Shown: piece by piece, positions 30,577-39,632 of the stretch | Layout: each line of letters begins with the position of its first letter | Position numbering within the stretch: the stretch's first letter is position 1 | Program-made: the position numbers and the translations under genes | Notes under the pieces: model-generated | Database searches by the model: none | Seen by the model: only the letters and a program-made list of their open reading frames with translations | Told to the model about the DNA's origin: nothing | Source of the DNA: an uncultured Pseudoflavonifractor sp. | GTDB lineage: Bacteria; Bacillota; Clostridia; Oscillospirales; Oscillospiraceae | Direction of reading: 5' to 3' | DNA: 64,000 nt | Assembly: GCA_947577065.1 (NCBI GenBank) | Contig: CANPTT010000001.1 | Location: forward strand, 118,366-182,365

Positions 30577-31875
30577 ATGTCCACTCTTTTCCAAAATGTC
30601 ACCGCCATACTGATGGACGCGGACCGGACGGTCCTCCAAAACGCCTTTGTGGCGGTGAAGGGCGGAAAAATCAGCTCTGTTGGGCCCCAGCGGCCCACCG
30701 GGAGTTATGACCGGGTCATCGATGGGCAGGGCGGCATCCTTATGCCGGGGCTGGTAAACTGCCATACCCACACCGCCATGACCCCCATGCGGGGCTACGG
30801 GGACGGCCACGATCTCCACTCCTGGCTCAACGATTACATTTTTCCCGTGGAAGCCCGGTGGGATGACCGGGCCATCCGGGCTGCCGCCGATCTGGGACTC
30901 ATGGAAATGATCGCCTCGGGCACCACCTGCATCGCTGATATGTATACGCGCATGAATATCATGGGCCAGGCAGTGGCCGATGGGGGGATCTCCGCCAATC
31001 TCTGCAACGGGGCCATCTTTTTTGGGCAGGAGTTCTCCCCCGCCGGGTGCGGTGACTGCCAAAAGCAGGAGGAGCTGTTTGAAGCCTGGCACGGCTATGA
31101 TGACGGGCGTATCCGGATGGACGCCGCCCTCCACGCCGAGTATACCTCCACCCCCGCCCTGTGGGAGTGGATCGCCGGGTTTGCCAGGCAGAAGGGAGTG
31201 GGTATGCACGTCCACATCTCCGAGACAAGGAAGGAGCATGAGGAGTGTAAGGACCGCTGGGGCAAGACCCCCATTCAGGTCCTGAACGACCACGGCGTGT
31301 TTGATGTGCGCGCCATCGCCGCCCACTGCGTCTGGACCGAACCCGGGGATTGGGCCATCATGGCGGGAAAGGGTATCTCCGCCGTCCACAACCCCTGCTC
31401 CAATCTGAAGCTGGGCTCCGGGGTAGCTCCCATTACCGGGCTTTTGAAGGCGGGGGTCAACGTGGCTCTGGGCACCGATGGGGTATCCTCCAACAATGAT
31501 ACGGATATGTTTGAGGAGATGAAGCTGGCTGCCATCCTGCAAAACGGCGTGCTCCAGGATCCCCTGGCCCTCGCGGCCTGGGACGCGCTGGAGATGGCTA
31601 CGGTGAATGGGGCCAGGGCCCTGGGCCGTAATACAGGATGTATCGCCCCGGGGAAGGACGCGGACCTGATCCTGCTGGACCCGGAGGCCCCCAACCTGGT
31701 CCCCTGTCACAACGCCTGCAACAATATTGCCTACGCCGCCCACGGCAGCAACGTAAAGCTGAATATGTGCCGGGGCAGAGTCATATATGAAAATGGGGAG
31801 TTCCTCACCATCGACCGGGAAAAGACCCTTCGCGAGGTGCGGGAGTATGCCATTCCTCTGCTCTTTGGGAAATAG
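30577..31875 (+). CDS. mtaD: 5-methylthioadenosine/S-adenosylhomocysteine deaminase
   Basis: This 432-residue amidohydrolase has the metal ligands HTHTAMT near residue 63, HVHISE near residue 213, AAHCVW near residue 249 and GTDGVSSNND near residue 300. The C-terminal IAPGKDADLILLD is typical of the MtaD/SsnA/guanine deaminase branch. It deaminates MTA and SAH to the inosine forms, a route used by organisms without an SAH/MTA nucleosidase. With punA it would make hypoxanthine plus the sulfur-containing sugar phosphate, fitting the sulfur theme of the neighbouring met operon. Guanine deaminase is a less likely alternative. Confidence 0.88.
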   Translation: MSTLFQNVTAILMDADRTVLQNAFVAVKGGKISSVGPQRPTGSYDRVIDGQGGILMPGLVNCHTHTAMTPMRGYGDGHDLHSWLNDYIFPVEARWDDRAIRAAADLGLMEMIASGTTCIADMYTRMNIMGQAVADGGISANLCNGAIFFGQEFSPAGCGDCQKQEELFEAWHGYDDGRIRMDAALHAEYTSTPALWEWIAGFARQKGVGMHVHISETRKEHEECKDRWGKTPIQVLNDHGVFDVRAIAAHCVWTEPGDWAIMAGKGISAVHNPCSNLKLGSGVAPITGLLKAGVNVALGTDGVSSNNDTDMFEEMKLAAILQNGVLQDPLALAAWDALEMATVNGARALGRNTGCIAPGKDADLILLDPEAPNLVPCHNACNNIAYAAHGSNVKLNMCRGRVIYENGEFLTIDREKTLREVREYAIPLLFGK

Positions 31876-31937
31876 AACGTTCCCCTTCTCACAGGGGAAA
31901 GCCTGTAAAATCGTCCCTGGAAAGGCTGTGGAAAATT

Positions 31938-33575
31938 TTGTCTGAACCGCAAAAAAGGAGCACCTTCTTTGGCGGAGCCGCCATTCTGGCAATGAGCTCC
32001 ATTCTGGTAAAGGTCATCGGCGCTATCTACCGGATCCCCCTGGGCCGTATCCTTCCCGACGATGTAATGGGGGACTATAATGCCGCCTATAACATCTATA
32101 ATCTCTTTCTCACCATCTCCACCGCCGGACTGCCGGTGGCCCTCAGTAAATCCATCTCCGAGGCCAACGCCCTGGGGCGAAAAAATCAAGTGGAACGCAC
32201 CTTCCGGGTGGCCCTTGCCACCTTCCTCACCCTGGGTCTGGTCAGCTTTTTCTGTATGACGGTGCTGGCCGCCCCCCTGGCCCAACACGCCATCAGCAAT
32301 CCCAAGGCACTGAACTGCATCATTGCCCTGGCTCCCTCCGTGCTGTGCGTGTGCATCATGTCCGCCTTCCGGGGCTATTTTCAGGGCCACTTCAACATGG
32401 TGCCCACCGGCGTTTCCCAGATCATAGAGGCCGGCTCCAAGCTGCTGGTGGGCCTTGCCCTGGCGCTTTTCTTCATGAAGCAGTTTGGGGAGTTCTACGG
32501 CTCTGTAGGCGCCATTATCGGCGTATCCTTCGGCAGTGTGGTGGCCCTTCTTTTTATCATTGTTCTCTACTTCCGCCAGCATATCCGTTCCCTTCGGCAG
32601 GAAAAGGCGGGAGACCAACCGGATCCCCCCGGCGCCATTTTTACCAATCTGATGCGTCTGGCCATCCCCATTACTCTGGGCTCGGCGGCCACCTCCATCG
32701 TCACCCTGATCGACACCAAGCTGGTCAACAGCCAGCTTACCACCGTCTTTCAGACCGTGGACGGCCTGGCGCTGAACCCCGATGGAACGGGACCCGCCCT
32801 GGACGCCGCCCGAAGCCTTTACGGCATATACTCCAAAACCATGTCCATCTATAACCTCCCCTTTTCCATGATGGTCCCTCTCACCGCCTGCATCATTCCC
32901 GCCGTATCGGCAGCCCTGACCCGGCGGGACCGGCGGCAGGCCCAGATGGTCAGTGAGTCTGCCCTTCGCATCGGTCTTTTGGTTGCCCTTCCCATGGGCA
33001 TGGGGCTCTTTGCCCTGGGCGGACCCATTATGGGCTTTCTCTTCCCCGCCATCGATGTGGATATTGCCGGTCCCCTTCTGTCGGTGCTGGGATTGGCCTC
33101 TATTTTCGTAGCCCTTCAGCTTCTGTGCAACTCCATCCTTCAGGCCAACAACATGGTCAACCTCCCCATTCTGGCGGTGGTGATCGGCGGCGTCGTCAAG
33201 ATCATCGTCAACTATATCCTGGTGGGCAACCCGGACATCCGCATCAACGGCGCCCCGGTGGGCACCCTGTGCTGCTTCATCGTGGTAGATCTGTTGGAGA
33301 TCCTTATTATCCGCCGAGCCATCCCTAAGCCCCCCAGCGTCCTTCGGGCCGCGGCAAAGCCCATGCTGGCCTCCCTTGTCATGGCGGGAGCCGCCTGGGC
33401 CTCCTACGGTCTTCTGCACCGCTTCCTGGGCAACTCCTTGTCCACCATGGGCGCCATTTTAGTGGGAGTGTTGATCTACGCCATCCTGGTCCTGGCCCTT
33501 CGTACCATCACCCGGGAGGACCTGGCCCTCATGCCAAAGGGGGACAAAATCGCCAAAATCCTGAAAATTCAATGA
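31938..33575 (+). CDS. MATE/MurJ-superfamily flippase (SpoVB-like)
   Basis: The 545-residue protein has about 14 hydrophobic helices and the polysaccharide-biosynthesis/SpoVB start (TFFGGAAILAMSSILVKVIG AIYRIPLGRIL). It probably flips a lipid-linked peptidoglycan precursor or another undecaprenyl-linked sugar. The order flippase-mazG-(hup)-rqcP equals the yabM(spoVB)-yabN-yabO order of Bacillus, which favours a SpoVB-type role in spore cortex formation. It begins with TTG, the only start preceding the conserved N-terminus. Confidence 0.85.
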   Translation: MSEPQKRSTFFGGAAILAMSSILVKVIGAIYRIPLGRILPDDVMGDYNAAYNIYNLFLTISTAGLPVALSKSISEANALGRKNQVERTFRVALATFLTLGLVSFFCMTVLAAPLAQHAISNPKALNCIIALAPSVLCVCIMSAFRGYFQGHFNMVPTGVSQIIEAGSKLLVGLALALFFMKQFGEFYGSVGAIIGVSFGSVVALLFIIVLYFRQHIRSLRQEKAGDQPDPPGAIFTNLMRLAIPITLGSAATSIVTLIDTKLVNSQLTTVFQTVDGLALNPDGTGPALDAARSLYGIYSKTMSIYNLPFSMMVPLTACIIPAVSAALTRRDRRQAQMVSESALRIGLLVALPMGMGLFALGGPIMGFLFPAIDVDIAGPLLSVLGLASIFVALQLLCNSILQANNMVNLPILAVVIGGVVKIIVNYILVGNPDIRINGAPVGTLCCFIVVDLLEILIIRRAIPKPPSVLRAAAKPMLASLVMAGAAWASYGLLHRFLGNSLSTMGAILVGVLIYAILVLALRTITREDLALMPKGDKIAKILKIQ

Positions 33576-33611
33576 TTTTTTCAAAAAACCTCTTGCAGAG
33601 GAGATTAAAAT

Positions 33612-34400
33612 ATGATAGATTTTGTAAGGAAAAATTCCTACGGCCTCAAAGACTTGGAAAACATCGTTTCCATCCTTCGCTCTCCGGGGGGCTGCCCCTG
33701 GGATGCGGAGCAGGATCACAAGAGCCTGCGGCGGGCCCTGCTGGAGGAGAGCTGCGAGGTCATTGAGGCCATTGACGAGGAAAGTCCCGCCCATCTCCAG
33801 GAGGAGTTGGGGGACGTGCTTCTCCAGGTGGTCTTCCACGCCGATATTGAGCGTGAAGCGGGCCGCTTTGATTTGGACGCTGTGGCCGACGGGGTCTCTA
33901 AAAAGCTGATCTTCCGCCACCCCCATGTCTTTGGGGACGTGAAGGTCCAGGACAGCGAGGAGGTCCTGGTCAATTGGGATCAGCTCAAGCGCCAGGAGAA
34001 GTCCCAAGAGACTTACACCGACACTCTCACCGCCGTGGCCAAGTCCCTCCCCGCCCTGTGGCGGGCGGAGAAGGTGCAGAAAAAGGCGAAAAAGGCCGGC
34101 TTTGACTGGTCCGACGCCTCCGGCGCGGTGGACAAGCTATCCGAGGAGCTCTCCGAGCTGAAGGAAGCCATAGCCCATAATTCCAACATAACCGAGGAAT
34201 TGGGAGACCTGCTTTTTTCCGTTGTGAACGTATCCCGGTTTTTGAAGGCCGACCCGGAGGAGGCGCTTAACGCCGCTACCGAAAAGTTTATCTCCCGCTT
34301 TGCCAAGGTGGAGGGGATGGCCCTTGCTGAGGGTAAGGACATGGCCCAGATGCCGATGGAGGAGTTGGACAAGCTCTGGGAGCGGGCAAAGTTGACTTAA
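33612..34400 (+). CDS. mazG: Nucleoside triphosphate pyrophosphohydrolase MazG
   Basis: A 262-residue protein with two MazG domains. The first has GGCPWDAEQDHKSLRRALLE and EESCEVIEAIDEE followed by EELGDVLLQVVFH, the EExxE/ExxD metal site. The second has LSEELSELKEAI and EELGDLLFSVVNV. It hydrolyses abnormal or excess NTPs to NMP and pyrophosphate. It follows the flippase by 36 bp and is probably in the same operon. Confidence 0.93.
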   Translation: MIDFVRKNSYGLKDLENIVSILRSPGGCPWDAEQDHKSLRRALLEESCEVIEAIDEESPAHLQEELGDVLLQVVFHADIEREAGRFDLDAVADGVSKKLIFRHPHVFGDVKVQDSEEVLVNWDQLKRQEKSQETYTDTLTAVAKSLPALWRAEKVQKKAKKAGFDWSDASGAVDKLSEELSELKEAIAHNSNITEELGDLLFSVVNVSRFLKADPEEALNAATEKFISRFAKVEGMALAEGKDMAQMPMEELDKLWERAKLT

Positions 34401-34462
34401 CGGCCTTTGGCCTTAAGTATATTTGGCGGGACACCGCCGAGAAAAAATAGGAGGAAACAACC

Positions 34463-34738
34463 ATGAACAAAGCTGAACTCATCAATGCTGCCGCCGACAA
34501 GGCCGGCCTGTCCAAGAAGGACACTGAGACCGCTGTCAACGCCATGATCGACGTGATCGCCAAGGCTCTGGCCGATGGTGACAAGGTCCAGCTGGTCGGT
34601 TTTGGTTCTTTCGAGGTCCGCAGCCGCGCCGCTCGCGTGGGCCGCAACCCCAAGACCAAGGAGACCATCAAGATCGCCGCTTCCAAGGTTCCCGCTTTCA
34701 AGCCCGGCAAGGCTCTGAAGGACGCTGTGGCGAAATAA
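34463..34738 (+). CDS. hup: HU-family DNA-binding protein
   Basis: The 91-residue protein is a standard [22 protein letters not shown], the [20 protein letters not shown] arm and [19 protein letters not shown]. It compacts and bends DNA as a dimer. AGGAGG is well placed. A terminator follows. Confidence 0.96.
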   Translation: MNKAELINAAADKAGLSKKDTETAVNAMIDVIAKALADGDKVQLVGFGSFEVRSRAARVGRNPKTKETIKIAASKVPAFKPGKALKDAVAK

Positions 34739-34760
34739 TTGAGTCCAACTTTTTGAAAAC

Positions 34761-34790
34761 AAAGCGGTCCCGGTTTTCCGGGGCCGCTTT
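34761..34790 (+). terminator. Terminator of hup
   Basis: AAAGCGGTCCCGG and CCGGGGCCGCTTT pair around TTTT with one G-U, followed by a T-rich tail. Confidence 0.82.
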
Positions 34791-34896
34791 CGTTTCCTTT
34801 TCTTGCGATTCTCATAAATTCCGACTCTTTTTTAAAGGAGTCCTGCCGCTGGGAGACGGATTCTTTTCTTCCTCCATAGGTTTCTTTCCCTTTGTC

Positions 34897-34925
34897 TGGC
34901 AAATTTTCCGTTGATATGGTATAAT
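34897..34925 (+). promoter_or_regulatory. Promoter of rqcP
   Basis: TGGCAA (34897-34902) and TATAAT (34920-34925) are 17 bp apart. A hairpin at 34962-34994 (TATACCACA/TGTGGTATA with an inner GGCCC/GGGCC) lies in the leader and is not followed by T's. Confidence 0.6.
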
Positions 34926-35024
34926 AGCCGCAAGCGGCTATCATACCCCGATCAAACGGAATATACCACAACGGCCCTTCGGGCCTGTGGTATAAAAAGC
35001 CAACCTTACCGAGGAGGCGTTTTC

Positions 35025-35267
35025 ATGCGGCTTGACAAATGGTTAAAAAATTCCCGGCTCATCAAGCGCCGGACTGTGGCTAACGAGGCCTGCGACGCAG
35101 GGCGGGTGTCCGCCAATGGACGGGCGGTGAAAGCCTCCTATGACGTGAAGCCCGGAGATGTGCTGGAATTAAAGTTTGGCGAGCGCATCACAAAGGTGAA
35201 AGTGCTGTCGGTTCAGGAGATCGTGGGTAAGGCTGATGCCGCCGGGATGTATGAGGAAGTGCGGTAG
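35025..35267 (+). CDS. rqcP: S4-domain RNA-binding protein RqcP (YabO/Hsp15 type)
   Basis: At 80 residues this is a lone S4 domain: MRLDKWLKNSRLIKRRTVAN, EACDAGRVSANGRAVKASYDV, KPGDVLELKFG. RqcP acts with RqcH in ribosome-associated quality control, helping add alanine tails on stalled 50S subunits. The ATG at 35025 has GAGGAGG upstream; the frame is open further up but without a ribosome site. Position after mazG matches yabO of Bacillus. Confidence 0.92.
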   Translation: MRLDKWLKNSRLIKRRTVANEACDAGRVSANGRAVKASYDVKPGDVLELKFGERITKVKVLSVQEIVGKADAAGMYEEVR

Positions 35268-35328
35268 CTTACCGCCGTGCTGATAAGTCTTACCAAACTT
35301 ACCAAACCCCGCAAACCCTTTTCAGGCA

Positions 35329-35358
35329 AAAAAGCCCCCGTCCGTGGACGGGGGCTTT
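35329..35358. terminator. Shared terminator between rqcP and the second flavin reductase
   Basis: AAAAGCCCCCGTCC and GGACGGGGGCTTTT pair perfectly around GT and can work on both strands. Confidence 0.88.
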
Positions 35359-35377
35359 TCCTTGCTACTATTGGCTT

Positions 35378-37486
35378 TTATTTCGCAGCGGCGTTCCCGC
35401 CGGCGATCTTGCCGAAGGTCAGGGCATCGGGCACGGCGTTGCCGCCTACCCGGTTGGTTCCGTGGATACCACCAGTGACCTCACCGGCGGCGTACAGGCC
35501 CTCAATGACCTGGCCGCTGGTGTTCAGGACCTCAGCCTCACCGTTGATCTCCAGGCCGCCCATGGTGTGGTGGACGCAGGGGGTGAAGGCTACAGCGTAG
35601 AAGGGACCTTCCTCAATGGTGTTCTCCCAGAGGGTACAGCCGAACTCATCGGGCTTTCCAGCCTTCACCAGCTTGTTGAACTCGGCAATGGTAGCCTCCA
35701 GAGCGTTGGCGGGCACGCCGATGGTCTCGGCCAGCTCGGCCAGGGTCTCACCCCGGTAGATCATGCCGTATGCTACCTGACCGTCAAGACCGGCCTGGGC
35801 CATGCGGAGGGTAGCCTCTTTGTTGTCGCAGATGCCGTAGAACATCTGATTGGTCTGAGCCAGAGCGCCGGCGGCCAGCACATCGCGGCGGCCATCCTCG
35901 GCCACATACCGCTTGCCCTTCTGGTTGACGAAGGCGGTGCTGTTCACATAGCCGGAAATACCGCCGCCCGAGACGGAGTTCAGAGGCATCAGCTGGATCC
36001 AGCCCATGCCCACCAGGTTGGCATCCACAGCAAGGCCCATGGTGATGCCGTCACCGGTAGCGCCGGGGGTGTTGTTGGTGCCCAGCTTGTCAATGTTCTC
36101 CCACTTGTTGCCTTCCTCGTTGTACTTGGTACGCATCTCCACGTTGGCAGCGAAGCCGCCGGTGGCCAGGATCACGCCCTTGGTGGCATTGACGGTAACG
36201 CTCTCACCCTTGGCATTGGTGATCACGGCGCCGGTGACCTTGCCATTGGCATTGACCAGGCTCTCAGCCTTGGTGTCCAGATAGATCTTCACGCCGGCAT
36301 CCCGGGCGGCGTTCTCCAGAGCGGCCACGATCTGAGCGCCGCTGGCATCGGGAGTGGTCTGGTGGGAACGGTTCCACAGGGCGCCTACCACGGTGCTCAC
36401 CTCATCGGACCAGTTGACACCGTTGTCGGTGAGCCAGTGGAGGGTATCCAGGGTGTTGGTGGTCAGGGTGCGGATCTGAGACACGTTGCCCAGATAGTCG
36501 CCGGCGTCCAGGGTCTGGAGGGCGTGCCACTCGGGGGAATCAAAGAGATTGGTGCGGCCGGAGGCCTTGTACTCGTTCCACTGCTTCTGGACATCGGCCT
36601 TCAGAGCGGCGTGCTCGGGGCTCTCGTCCTTATGGGCCAGGAGGCCCTCCACGGTGGTGGCAAGAGAATCGGTCATGGGGTTGCCGGCCTGACCCTCGGG
36701 GTCATAGGTGTTGAAAGCGCCGCCGCAGCGGAAGGTGTTGCCGCCCAGGGCGGACAGCTTCTCCACCAGGATGACGCTGGCACCGCCCTGAGCCGCGGAC
36801 AGAGCGGCGGAGAGACCGGCGCCGCCGCCCACCACCAGCACGTCAACGGTGGTGTTCTCCAGGGCATCGATCTTCTTCTCCCCTGTGGGAGCAGCCTTCA
36901 GGGCCTCCACATCGCCGCCGGCCTGCTTTACACAGTCGGCCACGGCGTTCAGGATGGCATCGGAGCTGAGGGTGGCGCCGGAGATGGCATCCACGCCCAG
37001 GCTCTGGTACTCCACGATGGCGGCGGGGATGGTGTCGAAGGCGGCATCGCTGATACCGGCGGTCTCGGCATGGCTCACGATCTCGATCTTGGTGATGGCG
37101 GTATTAGAGAAGGTGACGGCCACGGTCACCGGGCCGTTGCGGCCATCGGCGCTGGCGGTGTAGGTCCCGGCGGTGTAGCCACCGGTAGGCTGGGCAGGCA
37201 GGGTGATGTTCTCCCCCACCAGCTTGGCGGTGTTGGGGTCGTTCTTGTCCCACTCCACCTGGATCCCCAGCAGCTCGCTGAGGTAACGCAGGGGAACGTA
37301 GGTCGCCCCGTCATAGGCGAATACCTCTGCGGCGGAGCCGTCGGACTTGGAGGGTGTGACCTCCTGGCCGTTGATGGTCAGGGTCATGGGAGTGACGGTG
37401 ATGGTCTTCTCCGCCCCGGCCGCCAGGGCGACCGTGCCCATGACCATGGCAAGGGCCAGAGCCATGGCTGTGATGCGTTTCTTTAT
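35378..37486 (-). CDS. Exported FMN/FAD flavin reductase with stalk domain and apparent AUA start
   Basis: From the first ATG (37465) the protein is 695 residues but begins inside a signal peptide. Reading back in frame adds KKRITA and an ATA codon at 37486-37484, eight bases from AGGAGA; between the upstream stop and the ATG no ATG, GTG or TTG exists. I therefore infer an AUA start and a 702-residue precursor. After the signal come a copper-amine-oxidase-like stalk domain (YVPLRYLSELLGIQVEWD), an FMN-binding domain with the flavinylation motif DAISGAT, and an FAD_binding_2 domain (LVVGGGAGLSAALSA). It ends in GLYAAGEVTGGIHGTNRVGG as in fumarate reductases. It is likely an extracytosolic terminal reductase; the substrate is unknown. 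Confidence 0.85.
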   Translation of the reverse strand: MKKRITAMALALAMVMGTVALAAGAEKTITVTPMTLTINGQEVTPSKSDGSAAEVFAYDGATYVPLRYLSELLGIQVEWDKNDPNTAKLVGENITLPAQPTGGYTAGTYTASADGRNGPVTVAVTFSNTAITKIEIVSHAETAGISDAAFDTIPAAIVEYQSLGVDAISGATLSSDAILNAVADCVKQAGGDVEALKAAPTGEKKIDALENTTVDVLVVGGGAGLSAALSAAQGGASVILVEKLSALGGNTFRCGGAFNTYDPEGQAGNPMTDSLATTVEGLLAHKDESPEHAALKADVQKQWNEYKASGRTNLFDSPEWHALQTLDAGDYLGNVSQIRTLTTNTLDTLHWLTDNGVNWSDEVSTVVGALWNRSHQTTPDASGAQIVAALENAARDAGVKIYLDTKAESLVNANGKVTGAVITNAKGESVTVNATKGVILATGGFAANVEMRTKYNEEGNKWENIDKLGTNNTPGATGDGITMGLAVDANLVGMGWIQLMPLNSVSGGGISGYVNSTAFVNQKGKRYVAEDGRRDVLAAGALAQTNQMFYGICDNKEATLRMAQAGLDGQVAYGMIYRGETLAELAETIGVPANALEATIAEFNKLVKAGKPDEFGCTLWENTIEEGPFYAVAFTPCVHHTMGGLEINGEAEVLNTSGQVIEGLYAAGEVTGGIHGTNRVGGNAVPDALTFGKIAGGNAAAK

Positions 37487-37548
37487 ACTATTTCTCTCCT
37501 TTACGATTTATGGTTTCACCAGGACATATCCTAAAAAAGAACAATTTT

Positions 37549-37577
37549 ATTATACATCTGTCGGTCTGTTCTATAAA
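37549..37577 (-). promoter_or_regulatory. Promoter of the second flavin reductase
   Basis: On the minus strand TTTATA (37577-37572) and TATAAT (37554-37549) are 17 bp apart. Confidence 0.55.
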
Positions 37578-37615
37578 TCATTTTTATGCAAATATTTCTA
37601 ATTTGGAAAAATGCA

Positions 37616-37655
37616 TAAAAAATACCGGACCGACGGAGAAAGCCGCCGGTCCGGT
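37616..37655 (-). terminator. Terminator of htpG
   Basis: On the minus strand ACCGGACCGGCGG pairs with CCGTCGGTCCGGT around a short loop and is followed by ATTTTTT. Confidence 0.85.
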
Positions 37656-37681
37656 CCCACTTCGCCTACCGAAACGTTTTC

Positions 37682-39595
37682 CTATACCATCAGCGAGCAG
37701 ACAAGCTCCGTATACCGGGCCGTATCCTCCACCGGGATGCCCGCAATGATGAGCGCCTGATCGTAAAGAAGCTCCGCGTACTTTGCCGCCTTGTCCGGAT
37801 CCTGTCCCACCGCCTGGGCCAGGGCGCTGTAGACCGGGCTGTCGGCGTTGAGCTCCAACACCCGCTGGGCCTTCATGCCCCCCATCTCGTCTCCCATACG
37901 TTGGAAATACTTCTCCATCTCCAGACTCATGGGACCATCTGCAGTCAAACACACCGCCCCGGAGCGCAGCACTTTGGAAAGGCGCACGTCAAACACCTTG
38001 TCCCCCAGGGCCTGCTTCACAAAGTCCAGCACAGGCTTGTTGGCCTCGGCCCTCTTCTCACTCTCCGCCTTCTCCTCCTCGCTCTCGGGGAGGGCGTCGG
38101 CAGCGGCGGCGTCCTGGAAGGGCTTTCCCGTATAATTCATCAAGGTCTGGGCCACAAACTCGTCCACCTCATCGGTGAAATAGAGGATCTCATAGCCCTT
38201 CTCCAGCACCCGCTCGGCCTGAGGCAGAGCCTTTGCCATCTCCACCGTCTCAGCACAGAGGTAGAAGATCTTCTCTTGTCCCTCCTGCATCCGCTCCACA
38301 TACTCCGCCAGGGTGGTCAGTCCATCCCCGTTGGAGGAGGGGAAGAGCAGCAGGTCCTGTAGGACCTCCTTCTTGGCCCCGTATTGGTTCACCGTACCGT
38401 ACTTGAGCTGCCTGGCAAAGCCCTTCCAGAATTTCAAATACTTCTCCCGGTCCTCCTTCTGCATCTTAAGAAGCTCCGCTTTTACCTTTTTCTCCACGCT
38501 GCCCTCGATGATATGCAGAGCCCGGGTGTGCTGGAGGGTCTCCCGAGAGATGTTCAGAGGAAGGTCGGGGGAGTCCACCACGCCCTTGACGAAGGAAAAG
38601 TGGTCGGGGACCACCTGGGGGCACTTGTCCATGATGAGCACCCCGGAGGAGTAGAGCTGAAGCCCCTTCTCGTAATCCTTGGAATAGTAGTCATAGGGGG
38701 CGTGGCCGGGGATAAACAGCATGGCCTTATACTCCATCTGGCCCTCAGCGGAGACGTGGATGGTGCACAGAGGCTCCTCCCAGTCGGAGAATTTCTCCCG
38801 GTAAAACTGGTCGTACTCCTCCTGTTTCACCTTGCTCTTCTGCCTCTGCCACAGGGGGACCATGGAGTTGAGGGTCTCCCACTCCCGGATGGTCTCATAC
38901 TCAGGCTGGTAGTCCTCTCCCGCATCGGCGGGCTTTTCCTTGGCCCGGCTGCGCTCCATCTCCATGCGAATGGGAGTGTGGACGTAGTCGGAGTACTTCT
39001 TTACCAGCTCCTGGATGCGGTACTGGTCCAGATACTGGCTGAATTTGTCCTCCTCGGTGTCCAGCTTCATGTGGAGAATGACTTCCGTGCCCACCGTCTC
39101 CTTATCACAGGGTTCTACGGTGTAGCCGTCGGCTCCATCGGACTTCCACTCCCAGGCCTCGTCGGAACCGTAGGCCCGGGAACGGACGGTCACCGTGTCG
39201 GCCACCATAAAAGCGGAGTAGAAGCCCACGCCGAACTGACCGATGATGTCAACATTCTTGGCCTTCTCTGCCTTGTCCATCTCCTGCTTGAACTGGAAGG
39301 ACCCGCTGCGGGCGATGGTGCCCAGGTTTTTCTCCAGCTCCTCCCGGGTCATGCCGATGCCGTTGTCGGAGATGGTGAGAGTCCCGGCAGCCTTGTCTGC
39401 GGTGAGAGTGATCTGAAACTCCTTCCGCTTGATCTTCACCCCGTCGTCGGTGAGGGCCCTATAGGCCAGCTTGTCCACCGCATCGCTGGCATTGGACAAA
39501 AGCTCCCGAAGGAAGATCTCCTTATGGGTGTAAATGGAGTTGATCATCAGATCCAAAAGCCGCTTGGATTCCGCCTTGAATTGCCTCTTTGCCAT
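37682..39595 (-). CDS. htpG: Chaperone HtpG (Hsp90)
   Basis: The 637-residue protein has the GHKL ATPase motifs RELLSNASDAVDKL near residue 30, DNGIGMTREEL near residue 77 and GQFGVGFYSAFMV near residue 117. The middle domain contains NISRETLQHTRAL and the C-terminal dimer domain is complete. HtpG is a cytoplasmic ATP-dependent chaperone. Its promoter overlaps a perfect CIRCE element, so it should be repressed by HrcA with groESL/dnaK rather than depend on a separate heat-shock class as in Bacillus subtilis. The AGG site GGAGG lies ten bases upstream. Confidence 0.96.
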   Translation of the reverse strand: MAKRQFKAESKRLLDLMINSIYTHKEIFLRELLSNASDAVDKLAYRALTDDGVKIKRKEFQITLTADKAAGTLTISDNGIGMTREELEKNLGTIARSGSFQFKQEMDKAEKAKNVDIIGQFGVGFYSAFMVADTVTVRSRAYGSDEAWEWKSDGADGYTVEPCDKETVGTEVILHMKLDTEEDKFSQYLDQYRIQELVKKYSDYVHTPIRMEMERSRAKEKPADAGEDYQPEYETIREWETLNSMVPLWQRQKSKVKQEEYDQFYREKFSDWEEPLCTIHVSAEGQMEYKAMLFIPGHAPYDYYSKDYEKGLQLYSSGVLIMDKCPQVVPDHFSFVKGVVDSPDLPLNISRETLQHTRALHIIEGSVEKKVKAELLKMQKEDREKYLKFWKGFARQLKYGTVNQYGAKKEVLQDLLLFPSSNGDGLTTLAEYVERMQEGQEKIFYLCAETVEMAKALPQAERVLEKGYEILYFTDEVDEFVAQTLMNYTGKPFQDAAAADALPESEEEKAESEKRAEANKPVLDFVKQALGDKVFDVRLSKVLRSGAVCLTADGPMSLEMEKYFQRMGDEMGGMKAQRVLELNADSPVYSALAQAVGQDPDKAAKYAELLYDQALIIAGIPVEDTARYTELVCSLMV

Positions 39596-39632
39596 CTTGT
39601 GTGCGCCTCCATATATAAAAGTGTGTCATACG

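Noticed and set aside
29629..31992. A 787-codon minus-strand frame opposite punA and mtaD
   Set aside because: Antisense shadow of two genes with clear families; the translation has no recognisable motifs.
35462..37534. A 690-codon plus-strand frame opposite the second flavin reductase
   Set aside because: Antisense shadow; the minus-strand product has conserved FMN and FAD motifs.
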